In this document: piece by piece, positions 1-11,628 of the stretch
Position numbering within the stretch: the stretch's first letter is position 1
Layout: every line of letters begins with the position of its first letter
Assembly: GCA_960531495.1 (NCBI GenBank)
Contig: OY482866.1
Coordinates: forward strand, 18,208,846-18,272,845
Direction of reading: 5' to 3'
DNA from: Zeus faber
Taxonomy: Eukaryota > Chordata > Actinopteri > Zeiformes > Zeidae
DNA length: 64,000 bases
Made by a program: the position numbers and the translations under genes
The notes under the pieces: generated by a model
What the model saw: the letters and a program-made list of their open reading frames with translations, nothing else
Told to the model about the DNA's origin: nothing
Databases searched by the model: none

Positions 1-1554
1 AAAAAAAAGAATAAAACGCTCCAGTGACAGAGGATTATTGGACAGAAATGGTCGTTAGTGTCCCTCAGGTGAGTGACTTGAGTAACAAATAGAATAACAC
101 AGAATAACACACACGCCATTTGAAGATACATGTGCACTTACGGCCTGCCCGGACCCCCAGCAGGAGGCAGAGGAAGAGGAAGGTCTGGGAGGTCTTCATC
201 TTCGTCGGTCAGGGCCGCTCAGCTTCATCCAGCGGTAGAAAGTCAATGGAAGCCCCAGGACAAGCTGGAGGAGTTCTGTCCAGACGGCTGCTCGGAAAAT
301 CCACCAATGAGATGGAAGTATGGCCCCGCGTCACCCGTCGTCAGGTAGGCGAACACTGAGAAATGGTCCGCTTTTCTGTTTTTGTTTATTGTCAGTTTGG
401 AGATTTATTGTAAATATCTTCTAGTCAACCTCTAGATTAGCTGTATATTCCCCAAATTTTCTTGCCCAGTTTTCCCCTTTTAACTCTTTAGTTTTTAGGT
501 TTCTTTTTTATTGTTTTCGTCAACTTTTAGTTTTATATTTAATGTTTGTCAGTTAGTTTCTTGCACATCGACTGCACATGTAATAATTGTACAAGGCCAC
601 ATTTTTCTAGTTTATTATTTAGGTTATTTTAATGATTTTTTTGTTGTTAACTTTGAGGAATATATGGAACAGAAACTGCAACACAACAAACTGAAAGTGC
701 TCTGTCCAGACGCTGTTTGGAAAACCATCCAATCAGATTGAAGTACGACTCTGCATCACCTGTCGTCAGGTAGGCAAACGTTGAAATTGGTCACCTTTGT
801 CGTTAGTTTGGATGTTTTGTTGTACAAATCTTCTGATTAACCTATAGGTTTACTGTATATTGCCATCTTTGCCAGTTTTTCTTGCTTACAGTTAAGGTTT
901 AGGACAGTTTAGGACAATAATTTGTTTTGTCAACTTTTAGGTTTATATTTAATGTTTATCACTAGGATTATTGCACATTGATTGTACATTTAATTGCAGG
1001 TTATTTTTATTGTTTTTTCTGTAACACAATGTCAGAACCCTCTATACCAAAAACAAACTGAGAGGTACTTTTAATTATAAAACATAGGTTTCAAAGGATT
1101 TAATAATTTCTAGTAAATGATCACGCTATTTTAGGGTGGAAACAAATGGCCAGATGTTATTAAGTTAAAATGGATTTAATTTCGAGGAATTTTAGCTAAA
1201 CCATGCAAATGTTTGCCAATTTCATGACATTTTTGTAGAGTGAAAAAAAAAAGGACATTTTCATTTTATTTTGGGTAATGTGTTCCTCCATACTCCACAA
1301 GCACAAACTTCAACATAACAAACTGAAAGAGTTCTGTAAGACACTGTTTGGAAAATCAACCAATCAGATTGAAGTATGACTCTGCATTACCTGTCGTCAG
1401 GCAGGCAAACAACGAGAAATGCTTAGCTTTATTGTTTATTGTTAGTTTGTAGGTTTATTGTACGAATCTTCTAGTTAACTTTTAGGTTTATAGTTTTTAG
1501 GTGTATTTTTTTTTATTTTTTATTTTTTTTGCCAACTTTTAGGCTCATGTTTGT

Positions 1555-1905
1555 GTTTGCAGCCCATCCCACTGTACTGTTCCACCTGCTTCTTCAACAT
1601 GTCATCCGTTACCACCCGGCACAAAAAGGCCATTACACGCATTGCATTACACACCCACTCAATCACCACCTTACCCCACTGCCCTCCGGGCGCAGGTACA
1701 GAGCACTGAGGTGCAGAGGGGCTCGCTTTGGGAAAAGCCTGATCCTTGCTGCCATAGCCGCCTCGCTGAAAAGGCCTGAGTGTGTACTGTCGTCTGTCAT
1801 TGTATGTTGTTACTGCGTTCTGTTATATGTACTGTTGTCTGATGGGCACAGTGCTATGGAAAGGAATTTTCCCTTGGGGACAATAAAATCTACAGACTTT
1901 ATCAT
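1555..1905 (+). mobile_element. LINE 3' end fragment (L2/Rex-like)
   Basis: The + strand encodes a reverse-transcriptase C-terminal tail of the kind seen in fish non-LTR elements (about 1679-1770, with PLPSGRRYRALRCRGARF). A 3' untranslated tail follows, containing the ATGGAAAGGAATTT segment and an AATAAA at about 1884. It is truncated at its 5' side. The family name is from recall and uncertain. Confidence 0.65.
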
Positions 1906-2127
1906 TAGGGTTATTGTACATTGACTGTACATGTAATTAATTGTACATGACCAATTTTTTCTAGTTTATTATTGAGGTTATTTTACTATTTTGTTTGGGG
2001 TTTTTTTGTTAATTTTAAAGAGTTCTGTCCAGACGCTGTTTGGAAAAACAACCAACCAGACTGAAGTATGACTCTGCATCGTCTGTCGTCAGGTAGACAA
2101 ACACTGAGAAATGGTCTGTTTTATTCA

Positions 2128-2262
2128 AGATTCAAGATTCAAGATTCAAGAGGTTTATTCGTCACATACATATACATACTTTCATACATATATGCAGTGA
2201 AATGTAATGCAACGCACCCGATGATAACACACAATATGTCCTAGGAAACATTTGTTAGTTTG
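2128..2262 (-). mobile_element. LINE tail with TTCAAGA repeats
   Basis: Tandem TTCAAGA units are followed by GTCACATACATATACATAC and GCAGTGAAATGTAATGCAACG. The same block ends the long - strand LINE at 42.17 kb and recurs at 24.44-24.50, 44.62-44.70, 45.52-45.60 and 48.78-48.85 kb. It is therefore probably a 5'-truncated 3' end of that LINE family. Confidence 0.65.
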
Positions 2263-2387
2263 CATGTTTATAGTACAAATCTTTGAGTTAACTTCTAGGT
2301 TTAATGTATATTGCCAATTATACCATTTTTTCTTGTTCACTGTAAAATATTTAGATTTTTTTTTTTGATTTTGTCAATTTTTAAGTT

Positions 2388-3430
2388 CAAATCAAATCAA
2401 ATCAAAGTTTATTTATATAGCCCATTTTTAAACAACCACAGTTGACCAAAGTGCTGAACAGGTAAAATAAAAATATTGAATATAAAAAAATTATTGCAAA
2501 TAAAAATAAAAGAGAATAAAACCATACATGTGAAAATTAAGATAAAATAATTTTTTTTTTTTAGTCAGAGAAATTAAAGAAATAAGAATAAAAATAAGTT
2601 AAATAAAACAAAGGAATAATTCAAAAAAATAAATAAAATAATTTCGGCACAACAGACAAAGCCTTCACGTTGACCGGTCACTCAAGGGGAATGCCAATGA
2701 ATGAAAGTGTGTTTTTTAACAGAGACTTGACGGTTTCTACGGTATGGGAAGATCCAAAGATTAGGGGCCACCACTGCGAAGGCGCGGCCGCCTCTGCTTT
2801 TGAGCCTGGATCGCGGAACATCCAGGAGCACCTGGAGTAAAGTGGTGGACGAGTTGAGCAGGATATGGTGGCGCCAGCGCATTGACAACCTTAAAAACCA
2901 GCAATAAAAACCTATAATCTATCCTGAAGCAGACAGGAAGCCAGTTATCCACCGTATACCCACATACAGAGAATTGCAGTCGTCCAACCGAGAGGTAATA
3001 AAAGCGTGAATATCTCTTTCAAGGTCGCGAGGAGGGAGATATGCCTTGACGCTGGCTGGAAGAAGCAGGCTTTGACAACTCATCTAATCTGTGTATCAAA
3101 TTTAAAGCCGCTATCAAAAATAACACCGAGATCCTTGGCAAACAGAGGGATTGTCAGAAGCTCAAGGGCCAAAGAGTATCTCAATTGTCCGCCGGGGCCA
3201 TTTTATCCACATGGAACGATTTCAGTTTTATTTTTTCGTTAAGTTTGAGAAAATGTAATTTCACCCAGGTTTTTGATATCATTCACACACAGTGCAGCAG
3301 GGACTGCGTGGAATCCTGACTTTTCGTTTGGGTAGGCGGATAGATTTGGATGTCGTCAGCAAAGCAACGAAAAGGAGCATTGCCTTTCTTTGAAATCGAC
3401 CCCAGGGGCCCAGAATGGAGCCAAATTTAA
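2388..3430. mobile_element. Unclassified dispersed retroelement fragment
   Basis: It begins with AATCAAATCAAATCAAAG and TTTATTTATATAGCCC, a common 3'-tail pattern of fish dispersed repeats. About 650 bp of GC-balanced sequence follows (2650-3410), unlike the AT-rich flanks. No intact frame is present. The short open frames at 2682-2952 (-) and 3006-3242 (+) are not credible genes. Confidence 0.5.
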
Positions 3431-3630
3431 CGTTTATCACCAGTGTTATTGTCCATTGATTTTACATGTAATTACAGATTATTTTCATCTGGGGTTTTTT
3501 TGTGACTTTCGAGGAGTATATTTATTGTTTATCATTGGGTTTATTGTATATGGCCATATTTGTGTTTATTGTTAATTTTTAAGTTTATAGTATATTTTCA
3601 CATTTTTCTATCTTCTAGTCTATCTTCTAT

Positions 3631-3672
3631 CGGTCTGTCTGTCTGTCTGTCTGTCTATCTCTCTCTCTCTGT
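3631..3672. repeat. (GTCT)n and (CT)n microsatellite
   Basis: A short run of GTCT tetranucleotides passes into CT dinucleotides. Confidence 0.9.
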
Positions 3673-3930
3673 TGTGATCATGCGCCACAACACACTTTTT
3701 ATTGTTGTTTGTGTCTGGTTATTGCAGCTATAATTGTATTTCACGTTGAGAGTTGAACATGGGCTTGTTCCCGACAAAGCAACCAGCCTGACTACAAGGA
3801 AGCACGTTGCCTCATGCGGCAGTGGTTTTCAAACTACAGACCTGTGTGTTCCGGCTCTGAAATACCTTTTTTTAATCACTCATTTATTTGACTCGCAAGA
3901 AAACATTTGTTGATTACGGTGTCAATAATT

Positions 3931-4105
3931 TTGCTCCCAAATCTATTTTCTGCTTGCAGTGGGGAAGGTTCTGCTCACAAAGCTATTCAGGTTGTTTGCG
4001 TGATAAGGAAACAAAAGTCACTCCACACTTTTCCTTTCGTGTTTTGGCGATCTGGATGTGTAAAGACCTGCAGGACCGGGGGAAGCCTGGAGTCAGAAAC
4101 CAATG
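3931..4105 (+). repeat. Exon-like repeated module, copy 1
   Basis: This is the first of three copies of a ~175 bp module. Each has a TTTTCTG-TTGCAG acceptor-like stretch followed by a block from GGAAGGTTCTGCTCAC or GGAAAGTTCTGCTCAC to the shared end AGTCAGAAACCAATG. Copies 2 and 3 translate with the peptide CLHDKEAKVTPHFSF. Copy 1 is more diverged. The function is unknown. Confidence 0.5.
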
Positions 4106-4218
4106 TCATCAGAATCAGCTTTATTCTCCAAGTATGTACAATATAGAAACAAGGAATTTGACTCAAAGCTGAACGCAAGCATTTAACTACTATATACAGA
4201 TGTAGATGTATATAAAAT

Positions 4219-4249
<31 letters not shown>

Positions 4250-4384
4250 TCTCTCTCACACACACACACATACACATATATATATTCACATATATACATA
4301 TGCATACATACATACATACACATATATATATATATATATACATATATACACACATACATATACATACACATATATCCACATACA

Positions 4385-4437
<53 letters not shown>

Positions 4438-5035
4438 TTATATATATATACAGTATATACATACACACACACACATATACACAGATACACACAAAAACAA
4501 CAGTGATAAAATTGTAGCAGGAAGGCAATATTGCAATGGTGCAGAGTGCAAAGATATGGATTAAATATGGGATAACTGACAGGTTACTTTATATACAGTA
4601 CATGAGGTAGGTGGATTAGACATAATATGCATTTACAGTATACAATGTACAGTATATATGCTGTGTTTTGTTTTTTATTGACAATGAAAATGAAGTGTGT
4701 GCATCAGTGGGACAGCCTGTGGGAAGAAGCTGTTCTTGTGCCTGCTCCTTTTGTTACCGTGCTCTGCAGCGCCCACCAGATGGGAGGAGGGGGAACAGAG
4801 TGTATCCAGGCCGCGACGGGTCTGCAGTGATGTTTCCCGCGCGTCTCCTGACTCTGGACACGTACAAGTCCTGAATGGAGGGCAGGTCGGCACCAAAGAT
4901 TTTCTATCGCCTCCACAGTTTTAAGGTTGTTCAGCTCCAGGTTGTTCTGGCCGCACCAGAAGGCCAGCTGTGCACATGCCCACAGTGTCAGTGAGTTCTG
5001 AGAATACAGCATGGACACCATGTCTGAACCCTCTA
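4106..5035 (-). mobile_element. LINE remnant split by a microsatellite
   Basis: At 4106-4200 the sequence is the reverse complement of a typical fish L2/Rex 3' end with AATAAAGCTGATTCTGATG. At 4680-5021 the - strand encodes a reverse-transcriptase piece with LAFWCGQNNLELNNLKTVE, followed out of frame by the block that reads TASSHRLSH. A CA/TA microsatellite occupies 4226-4490. The copy is frameshifted and truncated. Confidence 0.65.
4226..4495. repeat. (CA)n/(TA)n compound microsatellite
   Basis: Alternating CA, TA and CATA runs. All open frames here are Thr-His or Cys-Val repeats and are artefacts. Confidence 0.97.
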
Positions 5036-5339
5036 AAGATTAAATAACATCAAATGTCAAATGTCTTTGTCGATATCATGAAGGTTTTTGTGGGGTAAAA
5101 AAAAAAAAAAGTACAATTTTAATTTTATTTTGGGTGATGTGTTTCCTTCATACTTCACAAGCACAAACTGCAGCATAACAAACTGAGAGTTCTGCACAGA
5201 CGCTGTTTGGAAAGTCCACCAATCAGAGTCAAGTGTGACCCTGCATTACCTGTCGTCAGGTAGGCAAACACTGAGAAATAGTCAGCTATATTGTTTGTTC
5301 TTAGTTTGTAGGTTAATTGTACAAATCTCCTCGTTAACT

Positions 5340-5545
5340 TCGCTGACCAGGCCTGAGTGTGGCCTGTCGCCTGTCATTGTATGTTGTTACTGCCTGCTGT
5401 TGTATGTACTGTCGCCTGTCATTGTATGTTGTTACTGCCTGCTGTTGTATGTACTGTTGTCTGATGGACACAGTGCCATGGAAAGGAATTTCCCTTTGTG
5501 GACAAGGTCTAAAGTCTTTATCATGAGGGTTATTGTACATTGACT
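5340..5545 (+). mobile_element. LINE 3' UTR fragment, second copy
   Basis: It matches the tail of the 1.56-1.90 kb LINE (ATGGAAAGGAATTTCCCTTT). It contains a tandem doubling of a ~48 bp unit around ATTGTATGTTGTTACTGCCT. Confidence 0.6.
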
Positions 5546-6254
5546 GTACATGTAATTAATTGTGTATTACCATTTTTTTCTATTTTATTATTTAGGTTAT
5601 TTTATTTATCTATTTATTTATTTATTATTTTTTGGAGTGAAATATGCGGAACAGAAACTGGAACAGGACAAACTGGAAGAGTTTGTCCAGACGTTGTTTG
5701 GAAAACTAACCAATCAGATTGAAGTATGACTCTGCATCACCTGTCAACACGTAGACAAACACTGAGAAATGGTCAGCTTTATTGTTAATTGTTAGTTTGC
5801 ATGTTTATTGTGCAGATCTTGGAGTTAACTTCTAGGTGTAATGTGCATTGCCAATTTCGCCAATTTTTCTTTCTTGTTCCATGTTATTTTTGAGGATAAT
5901 TATTTTGTTGTGTCAATGTTTAGGTTCATATTCAATGTTTATCACGAGGGTTATTTTACATTGTGATACGAAAAGACAAGTATGAGTTACTTTTGTTTCT
6001 TTGTTATGCAAACAAACATAATATCTTTGTGGACAAAACTGCCCACACTGCACTCAAAAACTAACTGTGGATGTTGCCCAGCTGACACTCGAGACCGGCC
6101 AATTGAGAAGTGTCTTGCATCTTTCAGCATCGGTCCTGCCCACAAGATTCAGCTCAACAGCAATACAACTTTTGGATTTGCATTAAATACATTTTTAAAT
6201 ATATGCTTATTTTACTTGCAATAAAACACATTTCGATTGCAGCTTCAATTTTTT

Positions 6255-6430
6255 TTGCTCCCAAATCTATTTTCTGATTGCAGCGCGGAAAGTTCTGCTC
6301 ACAAAGCTATTCAGTTTGTTTGCATGATAAAGAAGCAAAAGTCACTCCACACTTCTCCTTTCGTGTTTTGACGATCTGGATGTGTAAAGACCTGCAGGAC
6401 CGGGGGAAGCCTGGAGTCAGAAACCAATGT
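6255..6430 (+). repeat. Exon-like repeated module, copy 2
   Basis: Nearly identical to copy 3 over its length. The reading frame opened after TTGCAG is conserved between these two copies, which may only reflect recent duplication. Confidence 0.5.
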
Positions 6431-6969
6431 AATACAGCATGGACACAGTGTCTGAACACTCTAAAGATTAAATAATACACCAAAAACAAGCAGGGAGGTT
6501 CTTTAAATTTTAAAGATTTGTTGATTTCTAGTAAATGAGCACACTCTTTAAGGGTGGAAACAAATGGCCAGATGTTATTATGGTAATATGGATTTAATTT
6601 GCAGGAATTTTAGCTAAACCATGTTTTGCCGATATCATGAAAGTCTTTGTGGAGTGTAAAAGAAAATGTAATTTTTATTTTATTTTGGGTAATGTGTTCC
6701 TTCAGACTCCACAAGCACAAACTGCAGCAGAACAAACCGAAACAGAGGCTGTTTGTAAAATCAACCAATCAGATTAAAGTATGACTCTGCATCAACTATC
6801 GTCAGGTCGACCAAAACTGAGAAATGGTCAGCTATATTGTTTATCTTTGGTTTGTAGGTTTGTTGTACAAGTATTCAAGTTAACTTCTAGGTTCATAGTT
6901 TTTAGGTTTCTTTTTTATTGTTTTAGTCAATTTTTAGGTTTATATTAGATGTATATAAAGTTTTTTATA

Positions 6970-7002
<33 letters not shown>

Positions 7003-7072
7003 TCACCCATATATATATATATACACATATATACATATACATACATACATACATATTCATATACTTATACAA

Positions 7073-7141
<69 letters not shown>

Positions 7142-7160
7142 AATACACACACACATACAC
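6970..7160. repeat. (CA)n/(TA)n compound microsatellite
   Basis: Long CA and TA tracts with ACAT interruptions. Confidence 0.97.
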
Positions 7161-7164
7161 AGCG

Positions 7165-7325
7165 ACTTACAATTGTTCAAACACCGACGGACGCAGCCAT
7201 CAGGAGCAATTAGGGGTTAAGTGTCTTGCTCAAGGACACTACAGCATGCTAGCAGGAGGAGCCTGGGATCCAACCAGCAACCTTTAGATCACTAGACCAC
7301 CAGCTCTACCGCCTGAGCTGTACGT
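7165..7325 (-). mobile_element. tRNA-derived SINE-like fragment
   Basis: The segment contains GGGATCCAACCAGCAACC and ends with GCTCTACCGCCTGAGCTGT. Read on the - strand this resembles a tRNA with degenerate internal promoter boxes. No clean cloverleaf is evident, so it is called a SINE remnant, not a tRNA gene. Confidence 0.45.
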
Positions 7326-7470
7326 ACTGTATGTACTGTTGTCTGTCATTGTATGTTGTTACTGCCTGCTGTTGTATGTACTGTTGTCTGATGGACACAG
7401 TGCCATGGAAAGGAATTTCCCTTTGTGGACAAGGTCTAAAGTCTTTATCATGAGGGTTATTGTACATTGA
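7325..7470 (+). mobile_element. LINE 3' UTR fragment, third copy
   Basis: Same tail sequence as at 5.34-5.54 kb, here with one copy of the 48 bp unit. Confidence 0.6.
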
Positions 7471-8199
7471 CTGTACATGTAATTAATTGTGTATTACCAT
7501 TTTTTTCTATTTTATTATTTAGGTTATTTTATTGTTTAATTTATTTATTAATTTATTTATTAGGGAAAAAAAAATAATAATAAAAAATAAAAATAAAAAT
7601 TAGGAGTAAAATATGCGGAACAGAAACTAGAACAGGACAAACTGGAAAAGTTCTGTCCAGACGCTGTTTGGAAAACCAACCAATCAGATTGAAGTATGAC
7701 CCTGCATCACCTGTCAACAGGGAGACAAACACTGAGAAATGGTCAGCTTTATTGTTAATTGTTAGTTTGCATGTTTATTGTGCAGATCTTGGAGTTAACT
7801 TCTAGGTGTAATGTGTATTACCAATTTCGCCGATTTTTCTTTATTGTTCGCTGTTATTTTTGAGGATAATTATTTTGTTGTGTCAATGTTTAGGTTCTTA
7901 TTCAATGTTTATCGCTAGGGTTATTTTACATTGTGATACGAAAGGACAGTATGAGTTACTTTTGTTTCTTTGCTATGCAAACAAACATAATATCTTTGTG
8001 GGCAAAACTGCCCACACTGCACTCAAAAACGAACTTGAGACCGGCCAATTGAGAAGTGTCTTGCATCTTTCAGCGTCAGTCCTGCCCACAAGATTCAGCT
8101 CAACAGCAATACAACTTTTGGACTTGCATTAAATACATTTTTAATCATACGCTTATTTTACTTTCAATAAAACACATTTTGATTGCAGCTTCAATAGTT

Positions 8200-8375
8200 T
8201 TGCTCCCAAATCTATTTTCTGATTGCAGCGTGGAAAGTTCTGCTCACAAAGCTATTCAGTTTGTTTGCATGATAAAGAAGCAAAAGTCACTCCACACTTC
8301 TCCTTTCGTGTTTTGACGATCTGGATGTGTAAAGACCTGCAGGACCGGGGGAAGCCTGGAGTCAGAAACCAATGT
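8200..8375 (+). repeat. Exon-like repeated module, copy 3
   Basis: Third copy of the ~175 bp module. It lies in the 7.61-8.70 kb block that duplicates 5.64-6.83 kb. Confidence 0.5.
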
Positions 8376-9250
8376 AATACAGCATGGACACAGTGTCTGA
8401 ACCCTGTAAAAGATTTGTAGATTTCTAGTAAAATGATCACACTCTTTATGGGTGGAAACAAAAAAACTAATGTTTTGCCGATATCATGAAAGTCTTTGTA
8501 GAGTGAAAAAAATGTAATTTTTATTTTATTCTGGGGAATGTGTTCCTTCAGACTCCACAAGCACAAACTGCAGCAGAGCAAACTGAAAGAGTTATGAACA
8601 GAGGCTGTGTGTAAAATCAACCAATCAGATTAAAGTATGACTCTGCATCAACTGTCGTCAGGTCGACAAAAACTGAGAAATGGTCAGCTATATTGTTTAT
8701 TGTTGGTTTGTTGTACAAATCTTCAAGTTAACTTCTAGGTTCATCGTGTTTATGTTTATTTGTTTTATTTGTTTTCGTCAACTTTTATGTTTATATTAAA
8801 TGTTTGTCATGAAGTTTCCTGTACATTGACTGTCCATGTAATTAATTGTACGTGACCACATTTTTCAAGTTTTTTATTTAGGTTATTTCATTGTTTTTTT
8901 GTTGTTGTTGTTGTCAATGTTTAGGAGTATATGGAACATAAACTGCAACAGAACAAACTAAAAGAGTTCTGTCCAGACGCTGTTTGGAAAACCAACCAAT
9001 CAGATTGAAGTATGACACAACCTGTCGTCAGGTAGACAAACATCGTGAAATGGTCAGCTTTGTTGTTTATTGTTAGTTTGCATGTTTGTTGTACAAATTT
9101 TGTCATTAACTTCTAAGTTTATTGTCAATTGCCAATTTTGCCAGTTTTTCCTCTTCACTCTTTAGTCTTTAGGTTTGTTTTTTGTTGTATTTGTCAACTT
9201 TTAGATTCAAGGTTTTAGGTTTATATTCAGTGTTTATCATGAAAGTCCAA

Positions 9251-9793
9251 GCTTCCCAAACTGAACACGGACGTCAGACGGAGGATAAAAGACGCCTGGA
9301 GTTAAGGACACAAAAGGAACGATTAAATTAACAAATTAACAGTTAATTATTTTAAAATTTGATAAATGGACAGCGCAAAATGTCAGTGTATTCCCCCATT
9401 TAAAGCTTGATTCAAACATATCACCCCGGACCTGTGACAGCAAATATCGGAGGGATCATCTGAATTAAAATTGAATAGAGGACAAAATTTAACTTTTTGC
9501 AGAAGTTGCAACTGTTTGATATACTTTTTTCAAATGTTATATGATAATTATATATTGTTATCGGCCTGGGACTGAATTCTGGTGGAATTTCACATTTAAT
9601 ATCTCATAAATGTAATATCTTATTACTGTGCAGTGGAGGTACAGCGCCTGGAAAATCCCTTTTTCTTTACTTTCACTTCCATGTCAGCTTAGCAGCCAAT
9701 CAGAAACTCAGCTTTGGTATTTTATTCTCCTCGTCACCTGTTGTTCGAGGGAGACGTGCGGCTCCGAGCAGGAGCAGTTAACTTCAGTTCGCT
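9251..9793. other. Spacer with no recognised gene
   Basis: AT-rich, largely single-copy within the window. At about 9690-9755 there is a diverged match to the ten-copy core (CAGCCAATCAGA and TCACCTGTTGTTCGAGG). This suggests the array derives from, or shares, sequence next to the eif4e2 promoter. Confidence 0.5.
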
Positions 9794-9806
9794 CGCCCCC
9801 TGGTGG
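9794..9806 (-). promoter_or_regulatory. Candidate CTCF site
   Basis: The + strand reads CGCCCCCTGGTGG, the exact reverse complement of the CTCF core CCACCAGGGGGCG. It lies about 450 bp upstream of the eif4e2 start codon. Binding is inferred from the motif only. Confidence 0.55.
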
Positions 9807-9849
9807 ATCAAATGGGCAGAGGTAGTAGATAGATCGATAGATAGATAAT

Positions 9850-9912
9850 TAAATTCGTTATTATAATAATAATTATTATTATTATTATTATTATTCATAA
9901 TAATAATAGTAA
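9850..9912. repeat. (ATT)n microsatellite
   Basis: Run of ATT/AAT trinucleotides after a short GATA run. Confidence 0.95.
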
Positions 9913-10004
9913 TCATAGTCATATATGTTTTAGTTCATGAAAGGATCGCAACCCAAAATCAGGTGCATACTGCCGCCTACTGTATTATCCGTGTGTGACA
10001 ACTA

Positions 10005-10253
10005 TTACTTCCGACGTACTTATGACGTCACAGAGCGGCGTAAATTTTTTTTTTTTTGGGGTGGTCACGTGACTCTCGACGTTCTCGACACGTCTTCTCG
10101 CGATACGTGACGGCCGTCCGCTTCGAGCGCAACGCCAACCCCGCGCATGCGCGGGGGAGACACCCGGAAGCGAGGCGCCGTGGAGGGCAGAGGATCCGGT
10201 GCAGCGCTAGCCTAGCTTGACGTGAGCACACAGGCGAGCGTGTGCGAGGAGGG
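10005..10253 (+). promoter_or_regulatory. eif4e2: CpG-rich housekeeping promoter of eif4e2
   Basis: The composition turns abruptly CpG-rich. Visible motifs are an ETS core ACTTCCG (10007-10013), a full CRE TGACGTCA (10023-10030), an E-box TCACGTGA (10065-10072), TCTCGCGA (10095-10102), an NRF1 palindrome GCGCATGCGC (10143-10152) and a second ETS site CCGGAAG (10164-10170). There is no TATA box. This is the usual arrangement of a broadly expressed vertebrate gene. The transcription start cannot be fixed from sequence. Confidence 0.75.
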
Positions 10254-11386
10254 ATGAACCAGCTGGAGCAGTGAGTCGGGAAGGGTGGAAGCAGTGTGGG
10301 TCCGGCGATCCGGCGGGGCTGGGGGAGAGCGTCAGCAGCCTACCGGCTGCCCGGCTTTCAGGGGGTCAAGACACACGCCGCCGCTCGCTCGCAGGAAGCT
10401 GGGGCTGCTAACGGCTCGGTGTCCGCTATGCTAACATGTGTTTTTACTTCGCGGTTGCAACGTCTGTCCTAGCTGGGTTCAGACCAGTTAATCGGTCGAA
10501 TTTTCTATTCTGATTTGCCAATAGCGACGATTAAGTGTCAATTATTCCTGAATAATGGCTGCCGATCTGCTAATAGTGACCGTTAGCAGGTCCTTGAAGC
10601 GCTTGATTCCGCCCTCGTACTGTAAATTGAAATATCCAGCATGGTTGGAAATTGTAGATGACGATTCGCTTAATCATAGATAACTAGATAATAGCCATAC
10701 TTATATAAATAATAGACAATGAGGCTAAGATTATATTATATCTTCATCCATTAGGGTCACACTGAAAAATTTAGTTTGAACTCCTTGAAAATGAAAAGGA
10801 AAAGTGCTCAAAGTGCTTGGAAGTCCGTGATGCCAGAATGAGCCTTGCAGCCGCTTCTCCGCCTTCATGTTTCTGTGTCAGTAGCTGGTGGCGCGACAGA
10901 GAAACTACATCTCTGCGACCACACTGCTGCCCTGGCTTCCAACTGGGGAAATCCATCGGATTCACGAAGCGTTTGTGTGTTTCAGCCTCAAAGATGACGA
11001 AGAGTTGCCAGAAGACTCTGTGTGCTGCAGAGACGCCAACGGCAACACCAACCGACGCAAGGTAGCATCACCAACACCAGCCAGTCATATCAGGAGCTGC
11101 TAGTCCTTCATGATGATGTTTGTGTGTGTGTTTATTTGTTGATTGATGGATCGATGGATGTGTGTGTGTGTATATCGTGCGCGTGCAGGCGGTGTCTCCG
11201 GGTGAAGGCGAACACCCACTGCAGTACAACTACACCTTCTGGTTCAGCAGGAGGATCCCCAGCAGACCAGCCAACACACAGAGCTACGAACAGAACATCC
11301 GACAGATCGCCACCGTAGCCTCTGTGCGCACCAATATAAATATATATACATATTGTATACTATATAGCTTCTGTACATACTAATTA

Positions 11387-11428
<42 letters not shown>

Positions 11429-11586
11429 GTGGAGCAATTTTGGAAGTTGTACAGCCATTTGGTTCGACCAGGAGACTTGACAGGAAACAGTGATTTCCAT
11501 CTGTTTAAAGAGGGAATCAAACCCATGTGGGAGGTAATTTTGCCACTACAGTACTACTACGGTGCTTAAAGTAGTGCCTTGGTACT

Positions 11587-11628
<42 letters not shown>

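Larger units (their letters stand above)
1..9250. repeat. Local duplication cluster upstream of eif4e2
   Basis: No gene is recognisable here. A core of about 95 bp recurs ten times, at about 273-371, 700-793, 1331-1427, 2022-2118, 5189-5286, 5681-5777, 6740-6832, 7650-7747, 8591-8688 and 8965-9058. Typical landmarks in order are TTCTGTCCAGACGCTGTTTG, AACCAATCAGATTGAAGTAT and CACCTGTCGTCAGGTAGAC. AT-rich flanks such as TTAGTTTGCATGTTTATTG recur with it. Two larger blocks, about 5.64-6.83 kb and 7.61-8.70 kb, are near-duplicates of about 1.1 kb. LINE and SINE pieces interrupt the cluster. Short open frames inside it differ between copies and look fortuitous. I do not recognise the family. Confidence 0.75.
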
